A stretch of DNA of 10,013 bases from assembly GCA_947173755.1 (NCBI GenBank), contig CAMWGM010000041.1, forward strand, positions 1 to 10,013. The letters run 5' to 3'. Positions 6,814 through 10,013 of the stretch are shown here, in pieces. This stretch comes from an uncultured Muribaculaceae bacterium (GTDB lineage Bacteria > Bacteroidota > Bacteroidia > Bacteroidales > Muribaculaceae). The translations under genes and the position numbers were made by a program. The notes under the pieces are model-generated. The model did not search any database. It was not told the DNA's origin and saw only the letters and a list, made by a program, of their open reading frames with translations. Positions within the stretch are counted from its first letter, which is position 1. Every line of letters starts with the position of its first letter.

Positions 6814-8013
6814 ATGCAATCCATCAGACAACTGTACAAGATAGGCAACGGCCCGTCGAGTTCACACACAATGGGGCCGCTCAAGGCCGCTCAGGAGTTT
6901 GCCGCCGCCCATCCCGACGCTACACGCTTCGAAGTGACTCTCTACGGTTCGCTCGCCGCCACCGGCAAAGGTCACCTGACCGATGTGGCGATTCTCAACG
7001 CTCTGCGCCCCACTGCTCCGGCCGATATCATCTGGGAACCTGAGACAGTACTACCCTTTCACACTAACGGAATGAAATTCCGCGCCCTGGCCGCCGAAGG
7101 CTTCGAACTTGCCTCCGAAACCGTCTATTCGATCGGCGGTGGCGACATTGTGCGCGAGGGTGAGTCGCGCCTCGATGCGGAAGCCCACATCTACCCTCTC
7201 GAAAAGATCGCCGACATCCAGGCTTGGGCCGAAAAATCAGGCCGGAGTTACTGGGAATACGTTCAGGAATATGAGGGCAGCGACGTATGGGACTATCTTT
7301 CGGAAGTATGGCAAGTGATGCGCGAGGCAGTCGAGCGGGGGCTGGAGGCAGAGGGTGTCTTGCCGGGCGGTCTCGGAGTGAGACGCAAGGCTGTCTCCTA
7401 CTATATGCATGCCTGCGGTCACACCGAAGCACTCCGTTCGCGAGGTCTCGTCTATGCCTACGCACTTGCCGTCAGCGAGGAAAACGCATCGGGCGGCAAG
7501 ATCGTGACAGCCCCTACATGCGGATCGTGCGGAGTGTTGCCCGGAGTGCTATACCATCTTTTCACCTCCAAGAATTTCTCCGAACGCCGCATCCTTCGCG
7601 CGCTCGCCACGGCAGGTCTTTTCGGAGCCGTGGTCAAGCACAATGCATCCGTTTCAGGAGCCGAAGTAGGTTGTCAGGGTGAAGTGGGTGTCGCCTGCGC
7701 CATGGCTGCCGCCGCAGCCTCCCAGTTGTTCGGAGGAACGCCGGCCCAGATAGAATATTCGGCCGAGATGGGTCTCGAACACCACCTCGGCCTTACCTGC
7801 GATCCCGTCTGCGGTCTTGTGCAGATCCCGTGCATCGAGCGCAACGCCTATGCCGCCGCCCGTGCGCTGGATTCCAACCTTTACGCATCGTTTTCCGACG
7901 GTCATCATTCCGTATCGTTCGACCGTATCGTCGAGGTCATGAAACAGACAGGCCACGATCTGCCGTCGATCTACAAAGAGACCGCCAAAGGAGGACTCGC
8001 AGCAATCAACTGA
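6814..8013 (+). CDS. sdaA: L-serine dehydratase, iron-sulfur type, single chain
   Basis: This 399-residue enzyme converts L-serine to pyruvate and ammonia with a [4Fe-4S] cluster. The N-terminal beta domain shows GNGPSSSHTMGP (11-22) and YGSLAATGKGH (44-54). The C-terminal catalytic domain shows TAPTCGSCGVLPG (233-245), SGAEVGCQGEVG (281-292) and GLTCDPVCGLVQIPCIERN (326-344). Cluster-ligand candidates are C287, C329 and C340; their spacing (42 and 53 residues) equals that of the three cysteine ligands in the Legionella enzyme as I recall it. I chose ATG 6814 because MQSIRQLYKIGNGPSSSHT aligns without gaps to the start of E. coli SdaA, whereas an in-frame TTG at 6802 falls in the terminator T-run. 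The chain is shorter than the usual 450 or so and ends GGLAAIN, without a C-terminal cysteine. I see no separate promoter; expression may be by read-through from gpmI. Confidence 0.96.
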   Translation: MQSIRQLYKIGNGPSSSHTMGPLKAAQEFAAAHPDATRFEVTLYGSLAATGKGHLTDVAILNALRPTAPADIIWEPETVLPFHTNGMKFRALAAEGFELASETVYSIGGGDIVREGESRLDAEAHIYPLEKIADIQAWAEKSGRSYWEYVQEYEGSDVWDYLSEVWQVMREAVERGLEAEGVLPGGLGVRRKAVSYYMHACGHTEALRSRGLVYAYALAVSEENASGGKIVTAPTCGSCGVLPGVLYHLFTSKNFSERRILRALATAGLFGAVVKHNASVSGAEVGCQGEVGVACAMAAAAASQLFGGTPAQIEYSAEMGLEHHLGLTCDPVCGLVQIPCIERNAYAAARALDSNLYASFSDGHHSVSFDRIVEVMKQTGHDLPSIYKETAKGGLAAIN

Positions 8014-8022
8014 AAAATCTCA

Positions 8023-10013
8023 TCATTTTTTCTTCGGTTGTATATTCAGTCGATACTGCACCGTGAACAGCACATATCGCGGAAGCGCGTTCGTATAACT
8101 GACCGTGCGTCCCGAGGCGCTGACGGCATAGTGGACATTCGACAACTGATGCAGCAGGTCGAAGCCGTCCACCATGAATACCCAGCGGCTCTTCCGTGGT
8201 GTGAAACTCATCCCGACGTTCAGTATGGCGTCGGTGGTGTCGAGTTCCCGCGATCCGTAGCCACGTCGTGTGTAGCATGTGAAGTCGGCATTGATGCCAA
8301 ATCCGTGAGGGAGATTGAAACGACCGAGCACACCGTAATTGAAGTGTCGGGCGTTGATCGGTGAGAAATCATCGCGTGTCGAAGTGGTGTGTCGGAGCAT
8401 CACTTCACCCTTCAGTTCGATATTCTGTCGTCCGATTTGCCAGCCGAGCCTGAGTTTCTCACTGAGATAATCGGAGCGAACAGTCGATTTTGTCGGTTCG
8501 GACATATTCACGCCGATCATGTCGGCATAGTCGGTAATCGTTCCCGATGTGGTCGATGTGAGCGCGAACTGCTGCCTGCGTCCGAACTGCAGGTCGAAAG
8601 TCTCCGTTCCCATGAACATTTTGTTGCCGTCGACATTGTAGGATTTTGTACGTCGCACACCTGTCGAAGTGTCGTAGGTGTAGCCGCTTACTATAGCGTC
8701 GACGGTCTGTGTCGCAGTCAGCGAGAGCGTGTTTCTGAGAGGACGGGCCGGATGTGTGTATATCCACTCCACCTTCTCGCGATGCTCGTAGGCATTGCGC
8801 AGATCGGGATTGCCCACTATGATATTCATGGGATCTGCCGTGTCTTCGAGGCTCACCATCCTGGTCATTTCGGGCGATGTCGGATTCAGACGGTATTCGG
8901 CCGTCAGTCTGTTCTGATATTTCTTCTTCCGCTCATCATTGCTTTTGTTACCCCATGCATACTCTGTATACGCCCCGAAGTTACCGATAGCAGTGACGAA
9001 AGAATTATCGGTGACAGGATACTCCCGGCCATCGCGGAGATAGTTCAGATGTCTCCTGATCAATCGCAGTTTCGGTGCTATCGAGAGAGTCAGCGCGCTG
9101 GCCGTGCCATACTCATGATACCATGTGTAGCGCGGATTGAACGTATGCCGGTGTTCGAACTGACGCGTAGCGTAACTGTTGGCAGGGTCGAACGTGTCCG
9201 TATAACCTGACGGCAGCGATCCGAACACTCCCATATCCTCCAGACGCTCGAGGGCATACATATAGGAATCCTTGTCGCGCAGGGAGTATTGGTATTCATA
9301 ATTGAAGGCGAGCCGGCCGTCGCCGATGCGCATGACATATTCCGCAAACCCCCTTATCTTGAATGAATGGTTGGGGGTATTGTCGAAATACTGACGACGG
9401 CGCTCGGCGGCGATTGGATTGCTGCCGAAATTGATATTATAGTCTTTCCAGATCTCCTCGGACGTATTCTTGTAGTTGACCCACATTCCGGCAAAGAAAT
9501 AGTCGCCCTGACGGGTCTTATACCTGTAGTCAGGAGCAAAGGAAATTTCCCATTCACGGGTGCGTGAGTCACTGCGTGTGACCGAGCGGTTGATGACCGA
9601 CTCGAGCAGAGGAGAGGAGGCTGAGGAATACATATTCTCAAGCGCCTCGCGGGTCACCTCGGCCTGTTCGGTGCTGAATGTGGCCGAAAGGTCGGAGGAG
9701 ATATTGTCGACACTTTTGTAGGATGCATCGATCATTCCACCATACTGGAACGAGTCATGGAATCGCGCTCCGTTGTGACGCGTAGCGATCTTAAGATTTC
9801 GCGACATGAGATCATCAAATTCGTTATCGAATGTGTTGACTCCGTTCAGGAAGTTTGTTCGGGCTGTTGTGGTCAGGGTGCTGTTGCGTGTTTCTTCGAC
9901 TGTCACCGAACCGTCGAGAAACGCGCCGCCGTCAGCACGCTCGTAACTGTATGTCACCGCCCCCATCTTATATCTCTTCGTCCCGTCTGGGAGCATGTCA
10001 GGTGTCCATGAAT
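8023..10013 (-). CDS. Outer-membrane beta-barrel / TonB-dependent receptor-like protein, 5' part missing
   Basis: The frame is open to the right edge, with five in-frame codons (SWTPD) upstream of the first methionine, so about 660 C-terminal residues are seen and the true start lies outside. No signal peptide, carboxypeptidase-like domain or plug is in view. Numbered from the methionine at 9996, the sequence is a run of alternating beta strands rich in Tyr, Arg, Asp and Thr. GNPDLRNAYEHREKVEW (395-411) resembles the conserved GNP-x-L segment of Bacteroidota TonB-type barrels. MVDGFDLLHQLSNV (608-621) and the final strand LPRYVLFTVQYRLNIQ (638-653) are typical of their C termini, followed by a basic PKKK. 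The best family guess is the PF14905-like barrels rather than SusC proper. Substrate is unknown; no SusD partner is visible downstream, where sdaA converges 9 bases away. Confidence 0.85.
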   Translation of the reverse strand, partial: SWTPDMLPDGTKRYKMGAVTYSYERADGGAFLDGSVTVEETRNSTLTTTARTNFLNGVNTFDNEFDDLMSRNLKIATRHNGARFHDSFQYGGMIDASYKSVDNISSDLSATFSTEQAEVTREALENMYSSASSPLLESVINRSVTRSDSRTREWEISFAPDYRYKTRQGDYFFAGMWVNYKNTSEEIWKDYNINFGSNPIAAERRRQYFDNTPNHSFKIRGFAEYVMRIGDGRLAFNYEYQYSLRDKDSYMYALERLEDMGVFGSLPSGYTDTFDPANSYATRQFEHRHTFNPRYTWYHEYGTASALTLSIAPKLRLIRRHLNYLRDGREYPVTDNSFVTAIGNFGAYTEYAWGNKSNDERKKKYQNRLTAEYRLNPTSPEMTRMVSLEDTADPMNIIVGNPDLRNAYEHREKVEWIYTHPARPLRNTLSLTATQTVDAIVSGYTYDTSTGVRRTKSYNVDGNKMFMGTETFDLQFGRRQQFALTSTTSGTITDYADMIGVNMSEPTKSTVRSDYLSEKLRLGWQIGRQNIELKGEVMLRHTTSTRDDFSPINARHFNYGVLGRFNLPHGFGINADFTCYTRRGYGSRELDTTDAILNVGMSFTPRKSRWVFMVDGFDLLHQLSNVHYAVSASGRTVSYTNALPRYVLFTVQYRLNIQPKKK

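Noticed and set aside
8389..9210. Plus-strand open frame (273 codons) opposite the outer-membrane barrel gene
   Set aside because: The minus-strand frame is far longer, open to the window edge and has barrel strands and a proper C-terminal strand; the plus frame has no recognisable content.
1..10013. Search for CRISPR arrays, insertion sequences, phage genes or defence systems
   Set aside because: No regularly spaced repeats, transposase, integrase or known defence motif was seen; apart from the tRNA and spacers the window is accounted for by metabolic enzymes and one outer-membrane barrel.

Overview
The window looks like ordinary chromosomal core metabolism from a member of the Bacteroidota, most likely order Bacteroidales; a Muribaculaceae-like gut bacterium is my best guess. 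The reasons are the GC-rich coding regions separated by AT-rich leaders, the near absence of Shine-Dalgarno sequences, three matches to the Bacteroidota -7 promoter element (TAnnTTTGC), a eukaryote-like GT3 glycogen synthase next to an alpha-glucan phosphorylase, and a large SusC/TonB-receptor-like outer-membrane barrel. The family assignment is inference.

Layout from left to right. Positions 1-200 hold no gene I can support, only a 16-bp tandem repeat. A single tRNA-Asp(GTC) gene follows on the minus strand (267-340) with its own promoter (389-419) and terminator (202-253). A second minus-strand terminator (547-579) closes a two-gene glycogen operon: GT3 glycogen synthase (4962 to 3190), then alpha-glucan phosphorylase GlgP (3172 to 614), 17 nt apart. 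A 251-bp divergent intergenic region (4963-5213) carries the operon promoter and the promoter of gpmI (5214-6731, plus strand). It also holds an 11-bp motif present once upstream of each promoter in matching orientation. A terminator-like hairpin separates gpmI from sdaA (6814-8013, plus strand, single-chain iron-sulfur L-serine dehydratase). Nine bases beyond sdaA, converging from the right edge, is the 3' part of an outer-membrane beta-barrel / TonB-dependent-receptor-like gene (minus strand) whose start lies outside the window.

The central genes connect glucose storage with lower glycolysis. Glycogen synthase and phosphorylase build and release glucose from alpha-1,4-glucan, GpmI interconverts 3- and 2-phosphoglycerate, and SdaA turns serine (made from 3-phosphoglycerate) into pyruvate. 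The shared motif between the glycogen operon and gpmI suggests possible joint control, which is untested. I found no CRISPR array, insertion sequence, phage gene or defence system, and nothing that looks like a new multigene system. The more interesting points are regulatory: the paired intergenic motif and the hairpin abutting the sdaA start. There are also two enzyme details: the GT3 enzyme lacks the eukaryotic C-terminal arginine cluster, and SdaA lacks a C-terminal cysteine.
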